Positions 46,329 to 57,135 of a DNA stretch of 64,000 bases are shown here, one piece after another. Made by a program: the position numbers and the translations under genes. The notes below the pieces were generated by a model. It was not told the DNA's origin, made no database searches, and was given only the letters and a program-made list of their open reading frames with translations. This DNA comes from Akebia trifoliata. Taxonomy: Eukaryota > Streptophyta > Magnoliopsida > Ranunculales > Lardizabalaceae. How positions within the stretch are numbered: position 1 is the stretch's first letter; each line of letters begins with the position of its first letter. The stretch spans positions 17,160,248-17,224,247 of the forward strand of contig CM030710.1 of assembly GCA_017979445.1 (NCBI GenBank), written 5' to 3'.

Positions 46329-48482
46329 ACGGCCTAACACCATGGAATTTCGAAAATTTTGACGGACCATGGTGTCAAATTTTTTTCTTCCAACCGGTTG
46401 AAACCGTCAAATTAATGGAGGATGGGAGAAATGTGATGGCCATCGAATCTAGGGAACGTAAAAAATTATGACACCTCTAGGCCGTTCAATTTTGATTTCT
46501 AAAATTCATGGGCCTTGGCTCGTCAAATTTTCCTGTAGAATTTTCCAATTTTTTGCATAGTGAGTTCAATTTGAGTATTGTATTTATAGATGATGATTTA
46601 TTAGAGATTTTCTTCTTATAAAGCTACAAATTATTATTTAGTGTGAGATTCTACATAGAATTCTACACAAACCGTGATTTTTATTGTTTCATACTATTAG
46701 AATATCAAGCTAAAAGTATAAACACTTCCCTTACTCAAAGAGATGTCATGTCTTAATTCAGGCACTAACACAAGGTGTACAACTTGTGTGGTTTAAGTTA
46801 TTAAACCATTAACTAAGAGTAGGTTGGCTAGAAACAAACCATACCTAATCATTAAACCATAACCACCCTCCATAATTAAAGCAGCATTGTATTCTACTTT
46901 TGACTCAAAAAAGTAAAGAAAATAACAAAAGTGAATTTTGTAGATCAAATGAGCTTTGACTAAATGGAAGAGTTTGGTCTGGGTACACATAAACACACCC
47001 GATCATACTCACACGGGGTTCTACCAATGCAGACACATGGGAACATACACGTATCAGGTTCTGTCACTGTGAAGAACACATATGTAAACACCAGATTCTA
47101 CCAATGCATAATCCAATCATACTTCAACTAAGAGATGGATCAAACACCATCACACACTGCATTTTATTACTGTGAAGGAAAGAATAAAATCAATTACGAA
47201 TTCAAAAATTAACCTGATCCTGCATTAGGCGCTAATATATTTTAACTACTAACAAGAACATAAACGAATTTCTTTTTCTTCTGTTTCCAACATAATGAAA
47301 TAAGAGTTTGATCCTAGAAAGAGTTGACGTTAGTAATAGAACTACTCTTACATAGCCTTAGATTGCCATCTTGATCCATGTTTCCAACTGAAAATATTTA
47401 GGATATGACACTATCAACAGGGACTTGAAGTTAGCAAAGAGTGATTTCCTCTAGTGATTTAGTGTAGCATTAAAATATCAAAGGGATCAATTATTGTTAA
47501 AAATGACCAGCACAAAAACATAAAGCAGACTATCTTATTTTCTTCCTCACAGGTAATAGTTAACATTATAACAGAGCCAGCAGTTGAAGCAATTCTTTTA
47601 TCTTATGAATCAAAGGGGTACAAAGGTGGTAATGATGTCAATTCCACTAGCAATATCAAGTTTATTTCCTACTTGTTTAGCTAACATTGAAACTAAGTAC
47701 CCATAAATATTTTTTTTGTCTCACTTACTTTATGCATTGTAAGTTAAAATTTCAGTTTTAGATCTCAGATGAAATATTGAGCCAAAGAGATGAAAGTTCT
47801 AAAAGTTCAACTTCATTGAAGGTATAGTACTCAAATTTATCACCTCCCAACACACATTCAAGTTCTTAATTCAATTTGGTGTAATTGTTATATATGCATG
47901 TTGGGGATGGATTACTTATAGATTAAAGAAGTGACCATCAGTGAGATTCTTATAACATTCCAACAAAATGCGCTCACATGGAAACTAGTATATTATTTAC
48001 CTAAATGTCATTGAAAAACTGAATCCTACACTTAGTGTAGATGCAAATCAGACATTAATGACATTATTCTATGCAAATCAGACTTCCCCTCCCATCTCTA
48101 CACTAATCAGCTTTAATCGTTGGACTTCAACCATCAATGCCTTGTTAATAGCTGCATGGTTGACATGTCTTAAACACATTTACGAGCATACAAGCTCACA
48201 AAAACGCATTTGTGCACACATTTAAGAGTAATAACTGAAAATAGCAACATAAGTAACTGAACTAAAGTTAGTTTTAAACAAATTGGACGCTAATAATTAA
48301 AGAACCATATGTGGTACTAGGGACCTAATTATGGTTCATTTAAGTTGGAAGATTGTTTATGAGAAGTAAACAACAACGAAATTTGATGAAAAGGAAGTTT
48401 GGATTCAAAATAGAAGCATACAATCGACCATTCAAAACAGAAGAGGTTTGGATTCAGAATAGAAGCATACAAAAAAATCTAC
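46329..48482. other. Gene-free interval
   Basis: AT-rich, short open frames only, no recognised exon on either strand. Near 48390-48470 the phrase TTTGGATTCAAAATAGAAGC occurs twice in tandem (GGATTCARAATAGAAGCATA), about 60 bases apart. Confidence 0.45.
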
Positions 48483-50523
48483 CTTCGTGATTGGATGGAT
48501 AGTCAGAGGAGTGAGATAGCGGTGGAACGTAAGACGTTCGAGCTAAAGGAAGTTTCAATTTAGAATAGAAGAGGTTTTGAGGTGAAGGAAATGGTAGAAG
48601 GGTTGAATCGATTATCCAGTTGAAGGAGGAGGAAGCAATATGGGCCTCTAATCAACTAGATTTAGAGAGAGGTTCATCAAATACCTTCAGGGCTTAGTAC
48701 TCCAAGGACGGTAGAATCTTCTTTATCTAGCACGAGCAGAACCTTTACGGAACGTTCTTGAAGCTTCAAAAGTTTACGGAAAGATTTTGTTCGCGAGCAA
48801 TCGTGTTTTCGAAAGGTCTAGGAGGCAAGGGTTGGGAGGAAGTTAGCCTCTCTCTTAAAATGCTATTAAAACCATAAGAGAAGATGAAGGCACCTGTGAA
48901 GAAGGATGGGTTAGTCAAATCATGGGCTGAGGTTGTACACAAACCCCATGCTTCTAAGTTAGAGGTTCTTGGAGCACCAGGTATGGAAGTGGGCTCTAGT
49001 TCTGGGGTAAAGCAAGCTCTTAATATGGGTAAACCGTTTGGCAACTGGAGATGGGAATTCATTTGTAAAGCGAGTTCTCTGGAGGCAGATTGGGAAGGTT
49101 TTTTATCAGACATTAAGCAAGGTTTAACTCAGCCGCCAACGATTAAACTACTAACTTGGGAGCTTTTTACTTATATCTTGATGTTTGAAGGTAAACTTCA
49201 GGAGAATGGTCATGATGGGAAACACGTCCTTCAATTTACATCCCTGGTTTGCGGATTATAACATTTTAAAGCCAGCTTGGAAGGATGGGAGATCTTGGGT
49301 TCACATCAGTGACCTACCATTTCACTTATGGGGTAATTTTGCCTTCAAAAGGATCGGCGCTCAGTTGAGTGGACTCCTGGAGGTGGATTCGACAACTCTC
49401 CGTCGCACGAAACTGGACAATGCGAGGCTGAAAGTTGGTTGTTCTCCATGGAAGATGCCCTGTGGCCTTTATCTCTGGGTCGATGGTTTTAAATATATGT
49501 TAGGGGTTGAGGTGGCAGGAGTAGAAGACAAGGGGACAGATTCCTCAGTGGACTTGGGGAAAGGGAAATAAAATGGGCTTAGTACCTCAGCCAAGACAGG
49601 AACCCAGGTGAACGAGGGAAGGTTTCAGTCAGAGGAAAGGGCGAGACAGAAGGAGATACTCGGCATATCGGAAATTATCAAACCTAGGTGCGTTCGAGAT
49701 ACAATGCTGAATTGCTTGAAAGTCAAGTTTCGTCCCTGTAGTGTAACACGTGGTAAGTGTAATAATTTTTTGAAGCCACGTCGCTAAGAGCAGGAGCATA
49801 CTCATACGATAAAGCTGTTGGCTAAAGTAGCTAGAAATTTGGAGTATAAAAAGTGGCTACGCAAGAGTGGGGTGGTGGAGCGCAGTGAGCCCAAGTTAAT
49901 TGGATTGAGACCTATGGTCTCAGGGGCCCGTTGTGGCGATGAAGCTAATGAAGGCCATTATCTGGTTGATGTTGAGCTGGGCAGCGATGATTTGTTGGGT
50001 AAGTGCCCAGACTTAAGTTTCTTTGATTCAGGCCCAATTAGGAAAAGCAAATCCAAGGGGAGGATTGCTATGGCTAGAGTTGATCCGGTCGCATTATTTA
50101 ATGTGGCTAGGCCGAAAATCAAGAAGGCCCGTAACATTTTATATCGTTGTAAAGACATTAAAAGGAGGTCCAGTAACAGGCAAGTAGTGGACAAAGGTCA
50201 GTTGTCAATCTTTTATGTTTCGAAACCGATTGAAAGCAAGACAGTCAAGGCTATCGAAGGTGTTGAGGACAGCGACTCTGGTTTTGAGGTTTGGATGGGT
50301 TTTGAAGTCGAAGGGACTCCAAACCTAGTGGGTAACGAAAATGGGTGCTCTGGGAAGGAGGTAAGGGTGGTTGGGCATAACTTATTTGTCGAAGGGGATC
50401 TGGGTATGAAAAGCAGAGTGAGTTTTGTTTTGCTCCAGTGTTAGGAGATGGTTTACTGGAGGCTTGTACGTATAGGTCACCCTAACACCAAATCCACCTC
50501 CTCCCCTTCAAAAAAAAAAAAAA
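48483..50523 (+). mobile_element. LINE ORF1 (DUF4283-type) with poly(A) but no ORF2
   Basis: ORF1 starts at ATG 48884 (MKAPVKKDGLVKSWAEVV) and shifts frame near 49200 into a second frame that carries the DUF4283-like core: KPAWKDGRSWVHISDLPFHL, WGNFAFKRIGAQLSGLLEVD, RLKVGCSPWK. A third frame, 49818-50444, holds a basic tail. In plant L1 elements ORF1 is the RNA-binding protein and is followed by ORF2 (endonuclease plus RT). Here, about 80 bases after the last frame, a 14-base A tract (50510-50523) ends the element and ORF2 is absent. Possible target duplication: AGCATACAAAAAAATCT (about 48465) against AGCACACAAAATGATTTCT (50523 on). Confidence 0.7.
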
Positions 50524-51626
50524 GCACACAAAATGATTTCTGTGGGTTGAAGGATTGAAACGACACTCGTAATGACCAACACACATCTTAAATCACAAAT
50601 GAGTGGTTCATCCACAACTACAAATGTATTGGCAAGTTGATTATCATAGAATTTGTGTTAGTTGGCAAAAGTGGAGGCGCGCTTTTGCATTATTATGCAA
50701 TTTAAGTCTTATCAATCACAACAAATGCCAAATGCCGACAGACTTCCTGATACAGCACATCAACCCATTTCTAATAAAAGTGAGGTAACAGTTCAGTAAC
50801 TCTCTCCCTAACTTTGGTCTTCCCAAATAGATGTTAAAAACAAAGGAAGAAATAGTTCTTTATTTGGTTAAAGGAACACAACTAGCTAGAGCTTTCATTC
50901 CCATTAGATACGTAAAGGAAGAGCTCATGAAATGAAGGAAGAACCCTAAAGGGGCATCTCATCAATGAGATTCTGATTCAAGACAAAATGGAATAAAGTT
51001 AAGACTAAGTTCAATGAGAGGTAGACCAAGATAAAGGACAACCTAATTAAGGGGCTGCTATAATACTAAGTCACCTTATTATGTGCACCTATAGAAAACT
51101 AACAATCCACCATTTGAAATCAGATTGAAGCAGAGACAATGAAAATATTTTCACTTAGTTTCAACGAAATAAATGTTTAACACTGGTATTTATTATGTTT
51201 GCATTGTACTAAATTTACTCATCCTTGAATTAATAAAATAAGATAATAATGCATCCATCTTCAAGATGGCATTATTGGTCAAAACTCCAATAAGAGTTGT
51301 AAGAAAAATTCCACCACCCTAGTTGCAAGTTGTACAGATGCAATAGAGTAATTATAGCTATTTTATATGCGTATGTACTTGTATGTTCGCTTATTGTTTT
51401 TGAAAATCTAAATGCATTTATTACCAATTTGCCTTTATGAACAAAAAAAGAAAGAAAAGAAAATCTTGTTTCCAATGGGTGTATCTTCTCACTGAAATTG
51501 GTTTAATCAACCAAGTGTACAGGGCTTAGAAATCAATCAAATTTAAAACGAAAAAAAACAGGTTTGTGGAATAAGAATATTGAATTACTTTCACGTAAGT
51601 CAAATGACTGAATCAACATGTCTGCT
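50524..51626. other. Gene-free interval up to the copia insertion
   Basis: No exon or domain recognised. The last bases, TCTGCT at 51621-51626, include the left CTGCT target duplication of the copia element. Confidence 0.45.
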
Positions 51627-51742
51627 AATTGAAGATTAGAGAGAAAAAGTTATTAGATTGATTAGCCCTAATTAGGCTATATAAGTATTACATAAGAGAA
51701 AGAAGTGAAAAGACTAAAATAACCCTACAGACTTATTTAACA
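51627..51742 (-). repeat. 3' LTR of the copia element
   Basis: 116 bases. On the - strand it starts TGTTAAATAAGTCTGTAGGG and ends CTAATCTTCAATT. The end is AATT rather than the canonical CA if the target duplication is CTGCT; ending at CA would leave no matching flank. Immediately upstream on the - strand is the purine tract at 51743-51753. Confidence 0.9.
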
Positions 51743-51753
51743 CTCCCCCTCAA
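51743..51753 (-). promoter_or_regulatory. Polypurine tract of the copia element
   Basis: TTGAGGGGGAG on the - strand, directly before the 3' LTR; it primes plus-strand DNA synthesis in LTR elements. It overlaps the stop codon (51750-51752) of the RNase H frame. Confidence 0.85.
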
Positions 51754-52145
51754 GTTGGTGCGTGGATATCAACAATCCCCAACTTGGACAAGACATCTTC
51801 AAATGAGGTTTTACTAACACCTTTAGTAAGAACATCAGCAAGTTGTTGAGAGGTAGGGACAAAGCGAGTACAAATCTGTCCAGAAACTATTTTTTCTCTA
51901 ATGAAATGACGATCAACTTCTATGTGTTTCGTTCTGTCATGCTGAACCGGATTTGCAGCTATGTTAATAGCTGATTTATTATCGCAATATAGTAAGAAGG
52001 GGACCGGCACAGGAAGACATAAATCAGCTAGTAAGATTTTGAGCCACAACAACTCGCATATTCCAAGTGCCATGGCTCTGTATTCTGACTCAGCACTTGA
52101 CCGAGAAACCACATCCTGCTTCTTACTACGCCAAGTTACCACCAA
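51750..52145 (-). CDS. Copia RNase H C-terminal part (separated by frameshift)
   Basis: Continues the polyprotein in a different frame: VTWRSKKQDVVSRSSAESEY, RAMA, LYCDNKSAINIAANPVQHDR, TKHIEVDRHFIREK, then QQLADVLTKG near the end. These are the standard C-terminal copia RNase H motifs, including DNKSAI and KHIEVDRHF. The main frame ends at 52126 with a stop, about 20 bases into the overlap, so an out-of-frame indel at about 52126-52145 splits the domain. A short direct repeat lies at that point and is a likely cause. Confidence 0.85.
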   Translation of the reverse strand: MVVTWRSKKQDVVSRSSAESEYRAMALGICELLWLKILLADLCLPVPVPFLLYCDNKSAINIAANPVQHDRTKHIEVDRHFIREKIVSGQICTRFVPTSQQLADVLTKGVSKTSFEDVLSKLGIVDIHAPT

Positions 52146-55100
52146 CTTTAGTACAATACCCAGAAGTAGACCGTCTATCAGTCACTGAACCAGCATAATC
52201 TGCATCTGTCCATGCCTCAATGCGAAGATGACCATGATTGTTGAATAAAATACCTCGACCAGGACATCCCTTAAGGTATCTAAGAATACGATAAACAGCA
52301 GCAAGATGAGATGTTCGAGGCGAGTGCATAAACTGACTTACAACACTAACAGCATAGGCAATGTCAGGGCGAGTCATAGACAAGTAGATCAATTTTCCCA
52401 CAAGACGCTGATATTGGCCAATATCGGACACACACTCCCCCTCAGAATCAGCCAACCTGTGATTCTGCTCAATAGGAGTATCAGCTGGACGAGATCCAAG
52501 CTGACCAGAGGCACTGAGTAAGTCAAGAACATACTTACGCTGAGAAATAAATATACCAGACCGGGACCGGGCAACCTCAATACCCAGAAAATAGCGAAGA
52601 TGTCCAAGGTCCTTAATCTCAAATTGACGTCCTAAGTAAGTTTTGACCTCGGTAAGGCCATCGGCATCATCTCCAGTAAGAACAATATCATCCACATACA
52701 CAATCAGAGCAACAGTTTTGCCTCGGGAGTGACGCAAGAACAAGGTGTGATCAGCAGAACTCTGATGGAAACCAAACTGATGCATGGCCTTAGTGAAGCG
52801 CTCAGACCAAGCACGAGGAGACTGCTTCAGACCATAAAGAGACCGGCGAAGACGACAAACATGTGCAGGAGAAGCAGAAGAAAGAAAACCAGGAGGTTGG
52901 ACCATATAGACTTCTTCTTGAAGATCACCATTGAGAAAAGCATTCTTGACATCTAACTGAAAAAGAGGCCATCCTCGAATAGCAGCAACAGAAAGGAGAA
53001 CGCGAATGGTGGTCATCTTGGCAACCGGAGCAAAAGTTTCCTGATAATCAATCCCATAAGTCTGAGCATAACCTTTGGCCACCAGACGGGCCTTATAACG
53101 AGCAATGGAACCATCCGGATTATGCTTAAGCGTGAATACCCAACGACAACCCACAGCTTTCCTTCCAGACGGAAGAGGCACAATTTCCCAAGTTTGAGTC
53201 TTTTCAAGAGCAGTCAACTCATCAATCATAGCTGCGCGCCACTCAGGATGAGCAATAGCATCTGCAACAGTAGTAGGAAGAGAAACAGCGGAAACAGAAG
53301 CAAGAAAACTCCGATAGGAGGGTGATAGTGCAGAGTCAGATATATAATTTGAAATGGGATAAGTACAAGTGCGCTTACCCTTACGAGTGGCAATAGGACG
53401 ATCATCACAGGGAACAGACGGAGGCGGAGCTGGAGGCGAGGAGGCGAGCTGGTCGGACATAGAAGTGATGGTAGTATCACGTGGACGTCGAGTGTAAACC
53501 TGCAATGAAGGAGAGGACGAACTGACGGGGGGTGGAGAGGGAGGAACAGGCATGGGAAGGGGAAATAAAGAAGGAAAATGATCATCAGGTGAATCTAGAG
53601 GAAACCACTCAGATTGAATGCCAACGGACCCATTATAGTAAGGAGTATGCTCAAAAAAAGAAACATCGCGAGAAATGAAACGTCGTCGAGAAGGAGGATG
53701 GTAACAACGGTAGCCTTTCTGGGTAGAGGAATAACCCAAAAAGATACATTTGACGGCCTTAGGGTCAAGTTTAGAACGATTTTGGTCAAGAATTTGAACA
53801 AAACAGACACACCCAAAAACACGCGGAGGAAGTGGAAACACGGGACGATCTGGAGAGAGCTTAGAGAGGGGTGTGACAAACTGAAGAACACTGGAGGGGG
53901 TCCGATTAATAAGGTAAACAGCAGTAAGAACTGCATCAGCCCAATAGGATTGGGGCACGTTCATGCCAATCGAAATGGCACGGGCTAACTCTAGAATATG
54001 GCGATTTTTTCTTTCTGATCGGCCGTTCTGCTGAGGGGTCTTAACATTGGACATTTGATGCTCAATGCCAGACTCTAAACAAAGTTTCAAGACCTCACTA
54101 TAAGTGTACTCAGTACCATGATCAGAACGGAAGGTCTTGATGGTACGACCAAATTGGGTTTGAACCATAGCAAGAAATTGCTTAAAGATCCCATAAACCT
54201 CACTCTTGTGTTTCATAAGATAAACCCAAGTGGTACGACTGTGATCATCAATGAACAAGACAAAATAGCGAAAACCAAGAGTGGATATGACGGGGGAAGG
54301 ACCCCACACATCAGAATGAATTAAGTCAAACATAGCAGGTGTAGTAGGATTCATACTAATAGGATAAGAAGAACGCACATGTTTAGCTAATTGACAAGTT
54401 TCACAAGAAAAATCAAGCACATTGTTATTATTAAATAAATTAGGGAACATGTGTTTCAAATATCCAAAAGAAATATGACCTAAGCGTAAATGCCAACGCA
54501 TTACAAGAGCCTTATTAGATTGACTACTAATACTACTAAGCTGAAGAGCAGAATGGGTGCTAGGGGAATCGGGAACATCCAGGAGATACAATCCATTCAC
54601 TTCACGTCCAGTGCCAATCGTCCTCTTCGACTCCAGATCCTGAAAGACACAATGAGAAGAATAAAAGGTTACACTGCAGTTCAAATTTTTGGTAAGGCTA
54701 CTAACGGATACCAGGTTAGTAGTAAGTTGAGGAACATGTAGTGTGTTAGTTAAGGATAAAGAGGATGTAACAGGTAAAAGACCTTGACCAGCTATGGAAG
54801 ACAAAGAACCATCAGCCAGGCGAACCTTGCGATGACCAGAGCAAACACTATAGGTTTGAAATAGGGAGGACATACCGGTCATGTTATCTGAGGCACCAGA
54901 ATCAATGATCCATGGTGAGGGAGTGGTGGAAACACTGTGTGCAGATGCAAAGGTACCTGAGTGAGCAAAGGTAGAAACCGGCTGAGATGAAGTCTCTATC
55001 TGATTGAAGAATTTTCTGAACTTGTCAAGCTCGGCTTGGGATAGAGATACCGAGTCTGATGAGGATGTAGTAACTGAAAGAGGTGTTGAATCAGTAGTCG

Positions 55101-55887
55101 ACTGAGAAACTATATGAGCTGAAGATCGTTGAGACTGTTTACGTTGCTGATTAGGATGACCATGAAGTGCATAACATCGAGCCTTCACATGACCTAACTT
55201 TCCACAATGATCACACTTATGTCGTTGACGGGTAGGCATAGACCCACTGGGGGGTTGTGTAGAAGATAAGCGAGTAAACATAGCAGAATGATCCCCTGAA
55301 GAATGAGGTAGGACAGCTGCACGACGACTCTCATCCGCTAAGACATATGAATAAGCAGTCTGTAGCGACGGAAAAGGATCCATACCCAATAAATGAACTC
55401 GCGCATACTCAAATTCGTCCCGGAGACCCGCTAGAAACTGAAAAACCCGATTCTTATCCAGAATTGACGAATATAATGTCTCATCAAGGGGGTCCTTCCA
55501 AGCATAGGATGAGGAATAGAAAGTCAGCTCTTCCCACCGAGCACGTAGCTGTGAGATATAAGTGGTAACTGAAGAGTCTCCTTGGGAAAGACGAGAAATC
55601 TCACGCTCCAAATTGAAGATTCTGACATTATTCTGACGTTGTGAGTAAATACTCTTTGCGGAATCCCATATCTGTTTTGCTGTAGAGGAAAACATAAAAC
55701 CAGCCGCAATGTGTGGTTGCATAGAAGTAACCAACCAAGAACGGACCATAGAATCATTAGCAAACCAATGGGAGTAAGAACTGTCAGTCTGTGCAGGTTG
55801 TTTGTGTCCCAGTGAGGTAGCCGATTTTCCCTTTTCCACCAATGAACATTTCAACTGATCTTGCCCAAAGGAGATAATTAGGACCAT
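52126..55887 (-). CDS. Copia Gag-Pol polyprotein, main open frame (1253 codons)
   Basis: Domains by residue: gag (UBN2-like) about 31-190; zinc knuckle CDHCGKLGHVKARC at about 225-238; protease WIIDSGASDNMTG at about 326-338; GAG-pre-integrase with HLRLGH near 466; integrase with Asp in HSDVWG (about 526), RSDHGTEY (588) and Glu in GRSERKNR (625); RT with FQLDVKNAFLNGDLQEEVYM (about 976) and the intact YVDDIVLTG box (about 1064); start of RNase H with WTDADYAGSVTDRRST (about 1226). All core catalytic motifs seen are intact. The first 30 or so residues are out of register: the true gag start is in another frame at 56002, and the frames switch near 55800. The stop at the C-terminus is caused by a second frame break. 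Confidence 0.92.
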   Translation of the reverse strand: MVLIISFGQDQLKCSLVEKGKSATSLGHKQPAQTDSSYSHWFANDSMVRSWLVTSMQPHIAAGFMFSSTAKQIWDSAKSIYSQRQNNVRIFNLEREISRLSQGDSSVTTYISQLRARWEELTFYSSSYAWKDPLDETLYSSILDKNRVFQFLAGLRDEFEYARVHLLGMDPFPSLQTAYSYVLADESRRAAVLPHSSGDHSAMFTRLSSTQPPSGSMPTRQRHKCDHCGKLGHVKARCYALHGHPNQQRKQSQRSSAHIVSQSTTDSTPLSVTTSSSDSVSLSQAELDKFRKFFNQIETSSQPVSTFAHSGTFASAHSVSTTPSPWIIDSGASDNMTGMSSLFQTYSVCSGHRKVRLADGSLSSIAGQGLLPVTSSLSLTNTLHVPQLTTNLVSVSSLTKNLNCSVTFYSSHCVFQDLESKRTIGTGREVNGLYLLDVPDSPSTHSALQLSSISSQSNKALVMRWHLRLGHISFGYLKHMFPNLFNNNNVLDFSCETCQLAKHVRSSYPISMNPTTPAMFDLIHSDVWGPSPVISTLGFRYFVLFIDDHSRTTWVYLMKHKSEVYGIFKQFLAMVQTQFGRTIKTFRSDHGTEYTYSEVLKLCLESGIEHQMSNVKTPQQNGRSERKNRHILELARAISIGMNVPQSYWADAVLTAVYLINRTPSSVLQFVTPLSKLSPDRPVFPLPPRVFGCVCFVQILDQNRSKLDPKAVKCIFLGYSSTQKGYRCYHPPSRRRFISRDVSFFEHTPYYNGSVGIQSEWFPLDSPDDHFPSLFPLPMPVPPSPPPVSSSSPSLQVYTRRPRDTTITSMSDQLASSPPAPPPSVPCDDRPIATRKGKRTCTYPISNYISDSALSPSYRSFLASVSAVSLPTTVADAIAHPEWRAAMIDELTALEKTQTWEIVPLPSGRKAVGCRWVFTLKHNPDGSIARYKARLVAKGYAQTYGIDYQETFAPVAKMTTIRVLLSVAAIRGWPLFQLDVKNAFLNGDLQEEVYMVQPPGFLSSASPAHVCRLRRSLYGLKQSPRAWSERFTKAMHQFGFHQSSADHTLFLRHSRGKTVALIVYVDDIVLTGDDADGLTEVKTYLGRQFEIKDLGHLRYFLGIEVARSRSGIFISQRKYVLDLLSASGQLGSRPADTPIEQNHRLADSEGECVSDIGQYQRLVGKLIYLSMTRPDIAYAVSVVSQFMHSPRTSHLAAVYRILRYLKGCPGRGILFNNHGHLRIEAWTDADYAGSVTDRRSTSGYCTKVGGNLA

Positions 55888-56002
55888 CTAATTTTACGGT
55901 AGTGATCTGAATACCTGGAAAATCAGTTGAGTTAGAGGGAAGACCACTCGATCCATTACTATTACCAGTGATTGAGGAAGAAGACGTCTCGGAAGCCATC
56001 AA
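55784..56002 (-). CDS. Copia gag N-terminus (frame-shifted from main ORF)
   Basis: ATG at 56002 (or 55999) opens MMASETSSSSITGNSNGSS followed by TTVKLDGPNYLLWARSVEMF, the typical copia gag opening (KLDGxNYxxW). It ends at a TGA 70 codons later, after overlapping the main ORF, which picks up the expected downstream gag sequence from another frame. A single-base frame difference near 55800 would explain this. Confidence 0.82.
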   Translation of the reverse strand: MMASETSSSSITGNSNGSSGLPSNSTDFPGIQITTVKLDGPNYLLWARSVEMFIGGKGKIGYLTGTQTTCTD

Positions 56003-57007
56003 AGACTAGATGTGCTTTAGTTTGAAAAAGAAATTGATCGCAGCACCCTCAATACACGATCGTAAGAGGCGTGGAAGATGATTAAACACTGTTGTATGTG
56101 ACCCAAACAACCATCAAATCAATGGTAGGACACCAATGAGTGGTTCTGCCGTTGTCGTAGGCCTCAACTAGGGGTCCAGGTGCTGTTATGTGCCCCAGAA
56201 CTTCCCAAACAGCAACCTGCTGTTGATGTACCCCACTAACGATGGCCTGACAGCCACAACAACTAGCAACTGTCGTTGCTGCCAGCCTCCTAAACAGCAC
56301 CTGCTGTTGCCGCAGCCAAAGAACCAATCAACTGCTGTTGCTGCAATCCAATAAACAGCATCTGGAGTGATCGAGCCTCCCGAGAATAAATCTGCAATGA
56401 TCGCAGCCTCCAAAATAAGGTCTGCTGTGATCGTAAACCACAAACTGCACCTCTGCAGTGATTGTAGGGTTTGCAGCCTCCAACACAGGGTCTGCTGTGA
56501 TCGTGGACACCTAGCTGCACCTCTGCAGTGATGATAAACCTCAAATAAGGATTTGCTATATCCGCCAGACCCAAACTGCATCTCTGTAGTGATCGTAAGA
56601 CCCAACTGCACCTCTGCAGTTGTTGTGGAAGTCAAACAGCACTGTTACTGATGTCGTGGAAGTCAAACAGCACTTCTACTGCTGTCGTGGAAGTCAAACA
56701 GCACTGCTGCTGCTGTCGTGGAAGCCAAACAGCACTTCTGCTGCTGTCGTGAATGACAAACAAACACTATACTATCATGCTGTTGTTATTGTTAACTCCA
56801 AACAACAACCTTGCTGATAGAACAACCTGATCACAGGCTTCAAACAGATCTAGAACCCCTATCGCATGATGCGATTAGGTGTAGAGTGGAGGTGAACCCC
56901 CGTAGGGGTGATGGGGATTGAAGACGAGAAGTGTGGAGGTGATTTAAGAAAGAGGAAGATGATGAAGGTGTAGCAGACAAAGCAGTAGTTGAAATCGAGA
57001 GAGCCTT
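56003..57007 (-). repeat. Copia 5' leader with tandem repeats
   Basis: Leader of about 1 kb between the primer binding site and gag. At 56622-56745 four 31-base units follow each other (GTCGTGGAAGTCAAACAGCA + variable tail CTTCTACTGCT, plus-strand reading), with a partial fifth. From about 56380 to 56620 a looser repeat built on CTGCACCTCTGCAGTGATCG occurs four to five times. Open frames here are by-products of the repeats. Confidence 0.85.
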
Positions 57008-57019
57008 GCTCTGATACCA
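57008..57019 (-). promoter_or_regulatory. Primer binding site of the copia element
   Basis: TGGTATCAGAGC on the - strand, directly next to the 5' LTR. It is complementary to the 3' end of initiator tRNA-Met, the usual primer of plant copia elements. Confidence 0.92.
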
Positions 57020-57135
57020 AATTGAAGATTAGAGAGAAAAAGTTATTAGATTGATTAGCCCTAATTAGGCTATATAAGTATTACATAAGAGAAAGAAGTG
57101 AAAAGACTAAAATAACCCTACAGACTTATTTAACA
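57020..57135 (-). repeat. 5' LTR of the copia element
   Basis: 116 bases, no difference from 51627-51742 seen on reading. A CTTATATAGCC segment on the - strand is a plausible TATA region. The LTR is unusually short for a complete copia element. Confidence 0.9.

Larger units (their letters stand above)
51627..57135 (-). mobile_element. Young complete Ty1/copia retrotransposon
   Basis: 5509 bases, bounded by two 116-bp LTRs that are identical by eye and a perfect 5-bp target duplication CTGCT (51622-51626 and 57136-57140). On the - strand the order is 5' LTR, primer binding site TGGTATCAGAGC (matching the initiator tRNA-Met 3' end), a leader of about 1 kb, gag, protease, integrase, RT, RNase H (copia order), polypurine tract TTGAGGGGGAG and 3' LTR. 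Identical LTRs mean a recent insertion. The polyprotein has two frame breaks, so this copy could not have supplied its own proteins in its present state. Confidence 0.93.

Noticed and set aside
52306..55568. Many + strand frames opposite the copia polyprotein
   Set aside because: Antisense shadows of a long coding frame.
56622..56745. Regular 31-base repeats resembling a CRISPR array
   Set aside because: Units are contiguous without unique spacers and lie in a retrotransposon leader of a plant genome.
56082..56817. Overlapping frames of 60-149 codons in the copia leader
   Set aside because: They follow the tandem repeats in the leader and have no domain; the gag start is at 56002.
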